Positions 27,693-36,697 of a DNA stretch of 64,000 nucleotides are shown piece by piece; position 1 is the first letter of the stretch; every line of letters begins with the position of its first letter. The notes under the pieces were generated by a model. That model saw nothing but the letters and a program-made list of their open reading frames with translations, was not told the DNA's origin and searched no databases. The DNA is taken from positions 798,678-862,677 of the forward strand of contig NGFI01000005.1 in the NCBI GenBank assembly GCA_002215645.1. The letters run 5' to 3'. The position numbers and the translations under genes are program-made. The DNA comes from Gemmatimonadetes bacterium 2013_60CM_65_52 (GTDB lineage: Bacteria; Gemmatimonadota; Gemmatimonadetes; Gemmatimonadales; Gemmatimonadaceae).

Positions 27693-28352
27693 TCAATCGA
27701 GGTGAACGATGCCTCGCTGGAGCGCCAGCGTCACCGCCTGCGTGCGATCGTCCGCCCCGAGCTTGGCCATGACGTGCTTGAGGTGGACCTTCACCGTGGC
27801 TTCCGTCCGGCCGATCACACGCGCAATGTCCCGATTCCGTAGCCCCTTCGCGGCGAGGAACAGGACCTCTTCCTCTCTGGCCGTCAGATCGCTTCGCGGA
27901 GTGAATTCGGCGAGACGCGCGGCCACCTCAGGTGGAATCACGCGCTTGCCAGCAGCCACGCTCCGTATTGCTCGAATGACCTCGGTGCCTAGCATGTCCT
28001 TCAGCAGGTAGCCCTGCGCGCCGGCCTCGAGCGCGCGATAGATGTCGGCATCGCCCTCGTAACTCGTGAGCGCGATGATCCGCGCCTCGGGATGGGCGGC
28101 CACGATGGCGCGCACAGCCTCGACACCCGTCATGCGGGGCATGCGCAGATCCATGAGGACCACATCGGGAACGTGCTCGGCGTAGAGGCGGATCGCTTCA
28201 GCGCCGTCGGTCGCCTCCGCGACCAGATCGATATCGGGTTCGTTCGCGATCATCGCGCGCACGCCAGCACGAACCACGGGATGGTCGTCCGCCGTGAGCA
28301 CACGGATCGTTGCGGGCGACGATGCCCCGTGATCGTCAGTTGGCGAAATCAC
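27693..28352 (-). CDS. NarL/FixJ-family response regulator
   Basis: The 219-residue regulator has a receiver domain (about 15-130) with acidic pair Asp22-Asp23 and phosphoacceptor Asp68 (VVLMDLRMP). A LuxR-type helix-turn-helix follows (about 150-215; LTAREEEVLFLAAKG ... TEATVKVHLKHVMAKL). The GTG start at 28352 overlaps the stop of the upstream histidine kinase gene as GTGA, so this is its cognate partner. Target genes are unknown. It ends 14 bp from the convergent dcd gene. Confidence 0.92.
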   Translation of the reverse strand: MISPTDDHGASSPATIRVLTADDHPVVRAGVRAMIANEPDIDLVAEATDGAEAIRLYAEHVPDVVLMDLRMPRMTGVEAVRAIVAAHPEARIIALTSYEGDADIYRALEAGAQGYLLKDMLGTEVIRAIRSVAAGKRVIPPEVAARLAEFTPRSDLTAREEEVLFLAAKGLRNRDIARVIGRTEATVKVHLKHVMAKLGADDRTQAVTLALQRGIVHLD

Positions 28353-30181
28353 GATGCCCGATGCAGGCGGCGAGTCGAGAGCTTCCCTCGATTCGATTGC
28401 CCTTGCTCGCTGCGCGCGCGCAACTCGACCGTGGTTCCCTTGCCCTCGGCGCTGCGAATGACGAGCGTCGCGCCGATTCGCTTTGCGCGCTCGCGCATGC
28501 CCAGAAGGCCCCACCGTCCACCCTGCGTTCCCCCCGCGGGGTCGGCACGAAAGCCACGACCATCATCGACGACAGTCATCCGAACGGATCGCGGCCGAAA
28601 TGCCAGAAGCACGGCGATGGTGTCAGCGCCGGAGTGCTTTGCCGCATTGACGACGGCTTCCTGCCCAATGCGGAACATCGTGTCTTCGAGCGGCGCCGAC
28701 AGCGCCCGCGGAGTCCCTTTGATCGTGAACGTGATGGCGGCGCCAGTCGCCGCACGGCGTAGCTCCTCCTCGAGAGCGACCAACAATCCCTTTTGAGTGA
28801 GTGCCGGTGCACGGATGTCCCACACGGCATGCCGCGCGTCGCGAACCGTGGAGTCGGCGAGTTCGACGATGGCACGGATGGACGCCACGGTCTCTCGCGG
28901 CGCGTCGCCGAGATGTGGCAGCGTCGCTCGGAGTTGGAGAGCGATGCCGGTCACGCCCTGCAACAGCGAGTCATGGATCTCTCGAGCAAGGCGGGTTCTC
29001 TCCTCGAGCGTGGCCGCGAATCGATGCTCGAGCGTGCGCTCCCGAGCCGTGCGCTTCGCCTTGGCGAGCCGCCCCGCGGCACGCTTGCGATCCGTGATGT
29101 CGATCATGCTCCCCACGACCTCTACGACGCGACCGGACTCGTCCATCACTGGATCCGAGTACACATGGACATATCTAACCTTTCCGTCCGGGCGAACGAT
29201 GCGGAACTCCGTGTCTGCGTGACGCCTCTCAGCAATCACAGCCGTTGTCAGCCTTCTGACGCGATCGCGATCCGCCGGATGGACGTGCTCGTACGTCTCT
29301 TCACGCGTGAGCGGACGCGCCCGTGGTTCCAAACCCAGGATCCGGAATATCTCTGGCGACCAGAACGTGAATTCGCGAATGGTCGGGTTCACCGCGTAAC
29401 TGCCAGTGTGGCTCAGCCGCTGTCCCTGCTCGAGATACGTTTCGCTGCGACGGAGCTCAGCTTCGACGCGTAGGCGCTCCTCGATCTCTCCGTGAAGCTC
29501 GTCGTTGGCTCGGCCGAGCTCACTCGTGCGCTGCGTTACTCGCTGCTCCAGCTCGTCGTTGAGCCGCTGGAGCTCGTCCTTGGTCTGCTTGAGCGCTGGC
29601 GATTCCAGCACCTCCCATTGGCCCCGCCGGCGTGCGATGACGTAGTGATGCGTCTGCGCCGAGTCGAGAAGGTCTGCTGCCGTCAGCGCCTCTGCAGCGT
29701 AGCTGCAGAGCACCCGCATACGGCGCCCGGCCATGAACTTGTGCAGCGCACCCTCGTACTCATTGAAGTTCTTCCAGCCTAGCTGATCGAGATAGATCGG
29801 GTTTCCGCTACCACGCAGGCCTGCATAGCCCCTTTCGCGCGCTTCGACCTCCCATTTGTCCCATTGCGCGATCGCCAGATCGATGTCGACGCTGCCCTCG
29901 GCGTCAAGAAAGCCATCATACCGTGAGAATTGGATGTCACCTCTCTCCATCCGGTGGTCGAAGTCCGGAACTCGCCGACGCATGCCTTCGATGGCCTCAC
30001 TTTCCGCAGAGGGATCGGTGGGCATCCAGACGCAGAGCTCATCGCCCTCGAGGCCGGCCGTCAGATAGGGAACGATCACGTCGAGCAGGTCGGCGCGCGT
30101 CTGGTAGAAGAGGGAGAAATGCAATCCCCACGGCATGTCGCCCACGATACTGATCCCGCTCCAGCTCAGTTCTGGCGTCAT
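28349..30181 (-). CDS. MEDS-PAS sensor histidine kinase (HisKA_3 type)
   Basis: A soluble 610-residue kinase. Residues 1-195 match a MEDS/DcmR-like sensory domain (SIVGDMPWGLHFSLFYQT start), and residues 198-250 are likely coiled coil. A PAS domain follows (251-365), then a NarL-family dimerisation domain with phosphoaccepting His403 (REIHDSLLQG), then an ATPase domain with EAVVNAAKHS, DDGRGF and GLLGMRERA. No membrane helix is seen, so it senses a cytoplasmic cue. The start at 30181 is chosen because MEDS proteins begin close to this point; an ATG at 30238 is an alternative. It is coupled to the downstream regulator. Confidence 0.88.
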   Translation of the reverse strand: MTPELSWSGISIVGDMPWGLHFSLFYQTRADLLDVIVPYLTAGLEGDELCVWMPTDPSAESEAIEGMRRRVPDFDHRMERGDIQFSRYDGFLDAEGSVDIDLAIAQWDKWEVEARERGYAGLRGSGNPIYLDQLGWKNFNEYEGALHKFMAGRRMRVLCSYAAEALTAADLLDSAQTHHYVIARRRGQWEVLESPALKQTKDELQRLNDELEQRVTQRTSELGRANDELHGEIEERLRVEAELRRSETYLEQGQRLSHTGSYAVNPTIREFTFWSPEIFRILGLEPRARPLTREETYEHVHPADRDRVRRLTTAVIAERRHADTEFRIVRPDGKVRYVHVYSDPVMDESGRVVEVVGSMIDITDRKRAAGRLAKAKRTARERTLEHRFAATLEERTRLAREIHDSLLQGVTGIALQLRATLPHLGDAPRETVASIRAIVELADSTVRDARHAVWDIRAPALTQKGLLVALEEELRRAATGAAITFTIKGTPRALSAPLEDTMFRIGQEAVVNAAKHSGADTIAVLLAFRPRSVRMTVVDDGRGFRADPAGGTQGGRWGLLGMRERAKRIGATLVIRSAEGKGTTVELRARSEQGQSNRGKLSTRRLHRAS

Positions 30182-30398
30182 AGCGGATGAACGCTCGAGT
30201 TCGTGTACTCCCCGAGAGGTAGGCGAAGAGTACGCCATCAGGGAATGCGCGGAAACGTCGGAATTTCTAGGATGATGTGTGCGCCTTCGAGCGCAAAGTC
30301 CAGCCGATGCGGCGGCATTTGAGAGCACGAGGGGCCGCCCGCCGCCCCTTCAGCTCGGCAATCGATCAACACACTAGAGACGCGCAGGTTGACCGCGC
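30182..30398. other. Divergent spacer between two histidine kinase genes
   Basis: This 217-bp spacer must hold the start signals of the MEDS kinase (minus) and the double-core kinase (plus). It contains a GGGGC/GCCCC stem near 30330-30350, but I see no promoter pair good enough to call on either strand and no coding potential of its own. Confidence 0.4.
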
Positions 30399-33032
30399 AT
30401 GAGGTCGCTTGGTGCCACCTCATTGCTCGCCCCAAAACCCCGAAGGATGAAGGACGGGATGCAGAACCCGAATCGCGTTTCGACGACGAGCGCAATCAAC
30501 GACAGCGCGGCGCAAGCTGCGGCGACGCTCGACCGCATTCCTGATGCCTGCCTGGTGCTCGCAGCCGATTGGACGATCGGCTACCTGAATCCCGCGGCTG
30601 AAGGGGTGCTCGAGCGCGCCAAGACGGATCTCCTCGGCCGAAACCTCTGGGATGCGTTTCCTGATGTGGCGGGAGGCAGCTTCGATGGCGCCCTTCACAA
30701 GGCGATGGAGGAGCGGACCGATGTCACCGTCGAGGGCTTCTATCATGGCCTGGAACGGTGGGTCAACGTTCAGGCGCGACCATGGGACAGCGGCCTGGCG
30801 ATCTTCTTTCGCGACATTGCGAGCGAGCATCGCATCGCGGAGCAAGTGCTCGAGAGTGAAGCGCAGCTGCGCGACTTCGTGGAATCGGCCACGGATCTCA
30901 TTCACATGCTCGCGCCGGACGGTCGCGTGCTCTACGCAAATCGCGCGTGGCGCGAGACGCTCGGGTACACCGACGAGGAGATCACTCAGCTCTCGATGCT
31001 CGACATCGTAGCGGCCGATTCGCACGACACCGCCCGCGCGGCGCTGCAGAGGCTGCTCTCCGGCGAATCGCCCGTCCCAATCGAGGTCGCCGTGATCGCC
31101 AAGGATGGCCGACGTATCATCGTGCGCGGCCACGCGAATTGCCGCTTCGTGGACGGTGTGGCAGTCGGCACGCGAGGCATCTACCGTGACGTGACGGCCG
31201 AGCTCGAGGCGGCCGAGCGCCTCCGGAAGGCGCAGCGCATCGAGGCGTCAGCGATGCGCGCCAAGACGGCATTCCTCGATCGCGTGAGCCACGAGCTTCG
31301 CACGCCGCTCGCGTCGGTCATCGGCTTTGCCGATATCCTGCTTCAGAATGTCGGCGGCCATCTGACTTCCCGGGAGCTGACGTTTGCGAATCGCATTGCG
31401 GCCCAGGGACGCCACTTGCTGACGCTCATCGAGGACGTGCTTGCGTACGCGGAGATCGAGGCGCGGAGTTTCGAGCTCGACCTCACGACGGTGGACGTCG
31501 CCGCGCTGGTGCGCGAAGTCGTCGATCATCAGACCGATGGCGCCCGGCACCCTTCCATCGGCGTGCAGGCGCCCCTGTCCGCCATGCTGGCAACGGATGC
31601 GGCGACGCTGCGGCGTGTCGTTCGTTACCTCCTCGAGGACGCCATCAAGCGAGGTGCTGGAAGCGCTGTGTCCGTGACTCTGGTTGCGGATGCCGAATCG
31701 GGCTCCGCACGAGCGATCGAGGTATGCGATGAGCCTTCTCGGAGCGTCGAGGACGCCGTTGGCGCCACCCTCACCGATCCCTCCATCGCGCTCGAGCTCG
31801 GACTCACCGTAGCGCGCTCGCTCTGCCGGCTACTCGGCTACCACTTCTTGACCGAGACAGACGAGCACGGGACCACGACGCGACGCATCGAGCTCTGCGA
31901 AGGGGCGCGCCGTGATCAGCGCGCTCAGGATGACATGGCGACCACGCTCCATGCATTTCTCGAGGGGTCGCCACTGCCGATCATCACCTTCGATCCCGAC
32001 TGGACTGTCCGTGTTTGGAACGAGGCCGCGTCGCGCATGTTCGGGTGGACGCCCGCCGACGTCGTGGGAAAGCGGCTGCCGGTCTTGCGTGCCGACGACG
32101 AGCCATCGTTCCGGGAGCTGCTCCGTCGCGCACTCGAGTCCGACGCGGGCATCGCCGACGTACCGGCGACGCACGTGCGCAGCGACGGCTCACCCGTGAA
32201 CGTGCACGCCTCCATCGCACCGCTGCGCTCGCAGGAGGGTCGGCTCCGCGGCTTCATCAGCATCCTTGCCGATGTGTCCGAGCGAAGGCGGCTCGAGAAT
32301 GAGCTGCGGCAGGCGCAGAAGATGGAAGTCGTGGGGCAGCTCGCCGGCGGCATCGTTCATGACTTCAACAACATCCTGACCATCATAACGGCCCACTCGG
32401 AATTCCTGATCGGCGATCTCGGTGTTGATGATGAACGGCGCGACGACGCCGTGGCGATTCGTGATGTGGCGAAGCGCGCGTCCGACCTCACGCGACACCT
32501 TCTGCTGTTTGCACGCAAGGACGCACCGGAGCACAAGCTGGTTGACCTCAACCACACGCTCGCGAGCGCGGAGCGCATGCTTCGCCGCACGCTCGGCTCA
32601 CGACTCGAGTTCATCACTGCGCCATCCGCTGATCCGCTGCTCATTCACGCCGATCCTGCGCAGATCGAACAGGTGATCATGAACCTCAGCCTCAACGCCC
32701 GCGACGCGATGCCGGAGGGCGGAGTTCTCACGCTGATGACCGCAAGAAGTTCCCACGAAGCGGGTGAACCGGGACGAGCCATCCTCACCGTGCGCGACAC
32801 CGGAGTCGGAATGGATGCCGCCACGCGGGACCGCATCTTCGAGCCCTTCTTCACAACAAAGGAGAAGGGCAAAGGGACCGGTCTTGGGCTGGCAACGGTT
32901 TACACGATCGTCAAAGAGGCCGGCGGATCAGTCTCACTCGACACCGAACAGGGGAAAGGAACGACCTTCCGCGTGCAGTTGCCGCTCGCCCCTGAAGCGT
33001 CCCCCTTGCCCTACGCCTCGACTGGCACTTGA
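30399..33032 (+). CDS. Multi-PAS histidine kinase with two kinase cores, the first degenerate
   Basis: An 877-residue soluble kinase. Order: PAS (about 40-140), PAS (155-270), dimerisation domain with His298 (SHELRTPL), a degenerate ATPase region (360-500), PAS (515-630), a second dimerisation domain with His654 (GGIVHDFNN), then a canonical ATPase domain ([36 protein letters not shown]). In the first ATPase the invariant Asn is Asp414 (YLLEDAIK) and no DxGxG or GxGL boxes exist. It has no receiver domain and no adjacent regulator of its own. The start is uncertain: the ATG at 30459, with AGGA just upstream, is equally possible. Confidence 0.85.
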   Translation: MRSLGATSLLAPKPRRMKDGMQNPNRVSTTSAINDSAAQAAATLDRIPDACLVLAADWTIGYLNPAAEGVLERAKTDLLGRNLWDAFPDVAGGSFDGALHKAMEERTDVTVEGFYHGLERWVNVQARPWDSGLAIFFRDIASEHRIAEQVLESEAQLRDFVESATDLIHMLAPDGRVLYANRAWRETLGYTDEEITQLSMLDIVAADSHDTARAALQRLLSGESPVPIEVAVIAKDGRRIIVRGHANCRFVDGVAVGTRGIYRDVTAELEAAERLRKAQRIEASAMRAKTAFLDRVSHELRTPLASVIGFADILLQNVGGHLTSRELTFANRIAAQGRHLLTLIEDVLAYAEIEARSFELDLTTVDVAALVREVVDHQTDGARHPSIGVQAPLSAMLATDAATLRRVVRYLLEDAIKRGAGSAVSVTLVADAESGSARAIEVCDEPSRSVEDAVGATLTDPSIALELGLTVARSLCRLLGYHFLTETDEHGTTTRRIELCEGARRDQRAQDDMATTLHAFLEGSPLPIITFDPDWTVRVWNEAASRMFGWTPADVVGKRLPVLRADDEPSFRELLRRALESDAGIADVPATHVRSDGSPVNVHASIAPLRSQEGRLRGFISILADVSERRRLENELRQAQKMEVVGQLAGGIVHDFNNILTIITAHSEFLIGDLGVDDERRDDAVAIRDVAKRASDLTRHLLLFARKDAPEHKLVDLNHTLASAERMLRRTLGSRLEFITAPSADPLLIHADPAQIEQVIMNLSLNARDAMPEGGVLTLMTARSSHEAGEPGRAILTVRDTGVGMDAATRDRIFEPFFTTKEKGKGTGLGLATVYTIVKEAGGSVSLDTEQGKGTTFRVQLPLAPEASPLPYASTGT

Positions 33033-34357
33033 AGCTGACTCCTCGCCCGACGTGACAGAAACACGCCGACCAGGCTCACCGCCGCCGCGGTCATCAGCCA
33101 CAGCGCCGGCGACGCCTTGTTGCCCGTGCGCTCGATGAGATAGGTGCAGATCGCCGGCGTGAAGCCACCAAAGACGGCGGTGGCCAGACTATATGCCAGC
33201 GAAAAGCCCGCCGTGCGCACCGCCGGAGGCATGACCTCCACGAGCAGCGGAACCATGGCGCCGTTGTAAAAGCCGAAGAGCGCCGAGAACCAGAGCTCGA
33301 CCGCAAGAAGATGTGAGAAGCTCGGCGCCGCAACGAGCCACGCCATCGCCGGATAGGCCGTCACCAGCGCCAGCACCGGCACGATCGTTACCAGCGGGCG
33401 CCGGCCGATGCGATCGGACAGGCTCCCCGCGATCGGCAGCCAGACAAAGTTCGACAGGCCGACGCACAGGGTCACGAGAAACGCGCTTCGCGCATCGAGG
33501 TGCAAGGCCTGTTTGCCGAACGTCGGCGTGTACGCGGTAATGAGGTAGAACGACGTCGTCGTGAAAACGACGAGCATCATGCCGCTCAGCACGATGCGCC
33601 AATGAGACGCCACGATGCGAAAGACATCCGAGGCGCGACGGGCGTGGTGCTTCATCTTCACGAAGGCTTCCGTCTCCTCGAGCGAGCGTCGCAGGAAGAG
33701 GATGACGGGGATGATGAAGCACCCGATCAGCAGCGGAATCCGCCAGCCCCACGCACTCAGCTGTTCCGTGGTGACAAGTCCCGTCAGTACGAGTGCGATC
33801 AACGCCGTAAAGACAACCGCCAACTGCTGGCTTGCCGACTGCCAGGAGCAGTAGAAGCCACGCGTGCGAGGCGTCGCGATCTCCGCCAGATAGACTGATA
33901 CGCCTCCGAGCTCGACGCCGGCGGACAATCCCTGCAACAGCCGGCCAATGACGACAGCGATCGGCGCCGCAAGACCGATCGCCGCGTAACTCGGCGTCAC
34001 GGCAATGGTGAGCGTCCCGATCGCCATCAACCCGAGTGTGACGATGAGGCCCTGCCGGCGCCCCCTTCTGTCGATGTACGCGCCGAGCACGATGGCGCCG
34101 ACGGGACGCATGAGATATCCCACACCGAACGTCATCAGAGACAACATCAGCGAGGCGAACTCGCTGCCCGCCGGAAAGAAGGTCTTTCCGATGTACACGG
34201 CGTAGTAGCCGTACACGATGAAGTCGTACATCTCGAGGAAGTTGCCGCTCGCCACGCGGAGCACTGCCCCGAACCTGGGCTTCTTCGTCACGGGGCCGCC
34301 CGAGTCTCGTGGCTCGTTACGAGAGGGCAACGCGTCGACCATCTCGGGCATGCTCAT
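33011..34357 (-). CDS. MFS citrate/tricarballylate-type proton symporter
   Basis: Inner-membrane major facilitator of 448 residues, metabolite:H+ symporter family. It closely resembles enterobacterial CitA/CitH and TcuC (recalled, not searched). Shared motifs are the N-terminal [39 protein letters not shown] with the loop 2-3 signature, [21 protein letters not shown], and SDRIGRRP in the second half. About twelve membrane helices are evident. The ATG at 34357 overlaps the stop of the TctC-like gene as ATGA. The 3' end overlaps the convergent kinase gene by 22 bases. The likely substrate is a citrate-like acid. Confidence 0.85.
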   Translation of the reverse strand: MSMPEMVDALPSRNEPRDSGGPVTKKPRFGAVLRVASGNFLEMYDFIVYGYYAVYIGKTFFPAGSEFASLMLSLMTFGVGYLMRPVGAIVLGAYIDRRGRRQGLIVTLGLMAIGTLTIAVTPSYAAIGLAAPIAVVIGRLLQGLSAGVELGGVSVYLAEIATPRTRGFYCSWQSASQQLAVVFTALIALVLTGLVTTEQLSAWGWRIPLLIGCFIIPVILFLRRSLEETEAFVKMKHHARRASDVFRIVASHWRIVLSGMMLVVFTTTSFYLITAYTPTFGKQALHLDARSAFLVTLCVGLSNFVWLPIAGSLSDRIGRRPLVTIVPVLALVTAYPAMAWLVAAPSFSHLLAVELWFSALFGFYNGAMVPLLVEVMPPAVRTAGFSLAYSLATAVFGGFTPAICTYLIERTGNKASPALWLMTAAAVSLVGVFLSRRARSQLQVPVEA

Positions 34358-35403
34358 GGAACGATGGCGATCTCCTTCGACACCGTGCGGTACGCTGCGG
34401 TCTGCTGCGCCACGAACGTCTCGAAATCCTTGCCGCCAAGGAAGAACGGCGCGAGCCCATTCTTCTCCAGCACCCCCTTCCATTCGGGCGAGGCGCTCAT
34501 GGTGCGGAGTGTCTCCACCCACTCCCGATACTCGCTCTCGCTGAGACCCGGCGGTGCGTAGAATCCGCGCCAGACGACGAATACCACATCCAATCCCTGC
34601 TCGCGGGCCGTGGGCACATCCGCCAAGAGCGAAGGGGCACGACGCTCGCCGAGTACCGCGAGCACCCGCAGCTCCTTCCGCTGTACGGCCGGCAACATCT
34701 TCGAGAGCTCCGCCGGAAATACCTGGAGCGAGCCATCCTTCACTCTGGCAATTGCTTCGGCCGGCGTTGCCACCGGTTCGTAGCGAACCTTTCGAACATC
34801 GAGGCCCGCGGCTCGCGCGAGCAGCAGCATCTTCATGTGATCCTGGCCGCCGACCGCGCTCGTACCTCCGATGACGACCGAGTCAGGATGCGCGCGCCAT
34901 GCCGCGACGAACTCGCGCAGGTCATGCCACGGCGCCTTCGCGCTCACCGCGATGATGCTCGGTTCGGCGTCCACCGCCGCGATCCAACGCACGTCTCGCT
35001 CGGTGTGATCACCGTAATGATGCTGCGCCAGACCAAGGAGCGTGGATGGACTTGCGGCAATGATCACCGGGTCGTGCGCATGACCCGGCCTGAGGATGCT
35101 CTTGAAGGCCACTGCGCCACCTTCGCCCGGCATGTGCGTCACATGCAACGGCTGGCCGCCGGGCGCCCGAGCACCCAGTACCTGTGACACGGCGCGGCAA
35201 CTAAAATCCCATCCGCCGCCAGGATTCGCGGGCGCGATGCAGCCTGATGGCATCCTCGCCTCGGACACACATGCCGCCAGCACCAGGCACGCGACAACGC
35301 CTGGCGCCGATGTGAGTAAAAGAAAGAAGCGAGCTGCTGCCGAAGCGGTGCGATGCCGTCTCATGCGTTTGGCTGGGGATACGGGCGATGACCGGCACTT
35401 CAC
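34354..35403 (-). CDS. TctC/Bug-type solute-binding lipoprotein
   Basis: Periplasmic substrate receptor of the tripartite tricarboxylate transporter (Bug) family, about 349 residues. The signal peptide ends in a lipobox LAAC, so it should be membrane-anchored. Bug features include [36 protein letters not shown] and a C-terminal [18 protein letters not shown]. The GTG at 35403 is chosen because GAGGAG, overlapping the susD-like stop, lies six bases upstream; a later ATG (35364) is possible. No TctA or TctB gene is present. The downstream overlapping gene is an MFS symporter instead. Confidence 0.85.
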   Translation of the reverse strand: MKCRSSPVSPAKRMRRHRTASAAARFFLLLTSAPGVVACLVLAACVSEARMPSGCIAPANPGGGWDFSCRAVSQVLGARAPGGQPLHVTHMPGEGGAVAFKSILRPGHAHDPVIIAASPSTLLGLAQHHYGDHTERDVRWIAAVDAEPSIIAVSAKAPWHDLREFVAAWRAHPDSVVIGGTSAVGGQDHMKMLLLARAAGLDVRKVRYEPVATPAEAIARVKDGSLQVFPAELSKMLPAVQRKELRVLAVLGERRAPSLLADVPTAREQGLDVVFVVWRGFYAPPGLSESEYREWVETLRTMSASPEWKGVLEKNGLAPFFLGGKDFETFVAQQTAAYRTVSKEIAIVP

Positions 35404-35413
35404 CAACCACTCC

Positions 35414-36664
35414 TCACGTTCGCCCGTTCGTCTCAGACGGCGGCAAAGGCAGACATGTCAGGTTTCCGTATGATACGCCCTTCTGGTTCTTGCCGGTAGC
35501 GAAGGGAATGCCATATCGCAGCATGTCACCGATCCGGTGCCCATCGAGAAACAGCGTGCGGCGGCGCTCCTCCTGAATGTCGGTCGAGGCTCCTGTGCCC
35601 ATGTACGCAGGAAGACTGTATTTCGCTCGCACCGCGCTGATCGCGGCCACGGCGCTCGCCGGCTCCGCTTCCGCGAGGATGAGCTGCGCTTCGTCCCACG
35701 TCGCAAGAGGCAAGGGGGAATCGAGCGCGACGTACTTCTTCTGAATCCACAACGGCGTGATGCCGTCCTGTCCGTTGGTGCGTGAGTCCTTGACGACTGG
35801 CACGCGGGTGTCGGCAGCGGTGCCAACGGTAAGCCCGCGGTACTCCGGCGCGATCGACTCGTGCGCGTTGATCGTGCCGGCGGCAACCGTCGTGTTGAAG
35901 CGCCGAACCGGCTGCGTCGAGTACGTCGCATTGAAGGCGAATGTGGAGGGCGCCACGAGCTTAGCGTCCGCAGCCGCACCGGCATTGTTCGCGAGATCGA
36001 GCCGCACCCGCGCTCGGCCCACTCGCGCCGCATTGAGCAGCGTCGCGTTGTTCAACGTGGCCGCCATCGTGATGGCGCGAGTGAACCGCGCCTCTGCAAG
36101 GGCGAGCGCCGCAGCCGGCGTGATGAGGGGCTCCGGGCCCGTGGCCACCTGGCAGTACGCTTCGCCGAGTAGTGCGTAGCTGAACCCTGCATACACGAGG
36201 GCCGTCGTGGTAAGCAATGCGCGTGTGGGAACGTCGGCATCCGTGAACCCATCGAGCACGGTAATGGCGGTCTCGGCCTGGACGCGTGCCGTTTGCAACG
36301 GGACGTAAAGGGCATAGTTGCCCAGCGTGGCGGCCGCGTTTTGGCACGGGAGGATGCCGTTGTCGTTGGTCGAGAGGCGGGCTCCCCAGCCGACGACTTC
36401 CCCGTTGGCGGAGCTGTTCAACAGCTCGTTCGACCACAATCCGGTGTCGTGAACGTATTCGCTGAACGCGCACTCGAAATCTGCCTGGACGCCGTTCACC
36501 ATCGTGGTGGAGAGTCCCGGGCTGGTGAGTGCCGATGCGGGCACTTTGCCCGGAAGCGAGACGTCGAGAATGCCCTTGCATGCCTGCAGCAGTTGAAGGC
36601 TGCCAAGCGCGAGCACGGCGGTCCACGCGCGCAGCCGGCGATGCCTGTGAGATCCGTTGAGCAT
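35414..36664 (-). CDS. SusD/RagB-like outer-membrane lipoprotein
   Basis: Surface ligand-binding partner of the upstream SusC porin, 416 residues, shorter than Bacteroides SusD. A signal peptide with lipobox LLQAC gives Cys29 as the lipid anchor. The helical TPR-like body shows ALLGEAYCQVA and a C-terminal EERRRTLFLDGHRIGDMLRYG, a pattern conserved near the end of SusD proteins. The ATG at 36664 has AAGGAT seven bases upstream. It lies 33 bp behind susC, and its stop overlaps the ribosome-binding site of the TctC-like gene. Confidence 0.88.
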   Translation of the reverse strand: MLNGSHRHRRLRAWTAVLALGSLQLLQACKGILDVSLPGKVPASALTSPGLSTTMVNGVQADFECAFSEYVHDTGLWSNELLNSSANGEVVGWGARLSTNDNGILPCQNAAATLGNYALYVPLQTARVQAETAITVLDGFTDADVPTRALLTTTALVYAGFSYALLGEAYCQVATGPEPLITPAAALALAEARFTRAITMAATLNNATLLNAARVGRARVRLDLANNAGAAADAKLVAPSTFAFNATYSTQPVRRFNTTVAAGTINAHESIAPEYRGLTVGTAADTRVPVVKDSRTNGQDGITPLWIQKKYVALDSPLPLATWDEAQLILAEAEPASAVAAISAVRAKYSLPAYMGTGASTDIQEERRRTLFLDGHRIGDMLRYGIPFATGKNQKGVSYGNLTCLPLPPSETNGRT

Positions 36665-36697
36665 GAGTTGATCCTTAGGTATGGAGGAGCCGGGCGC

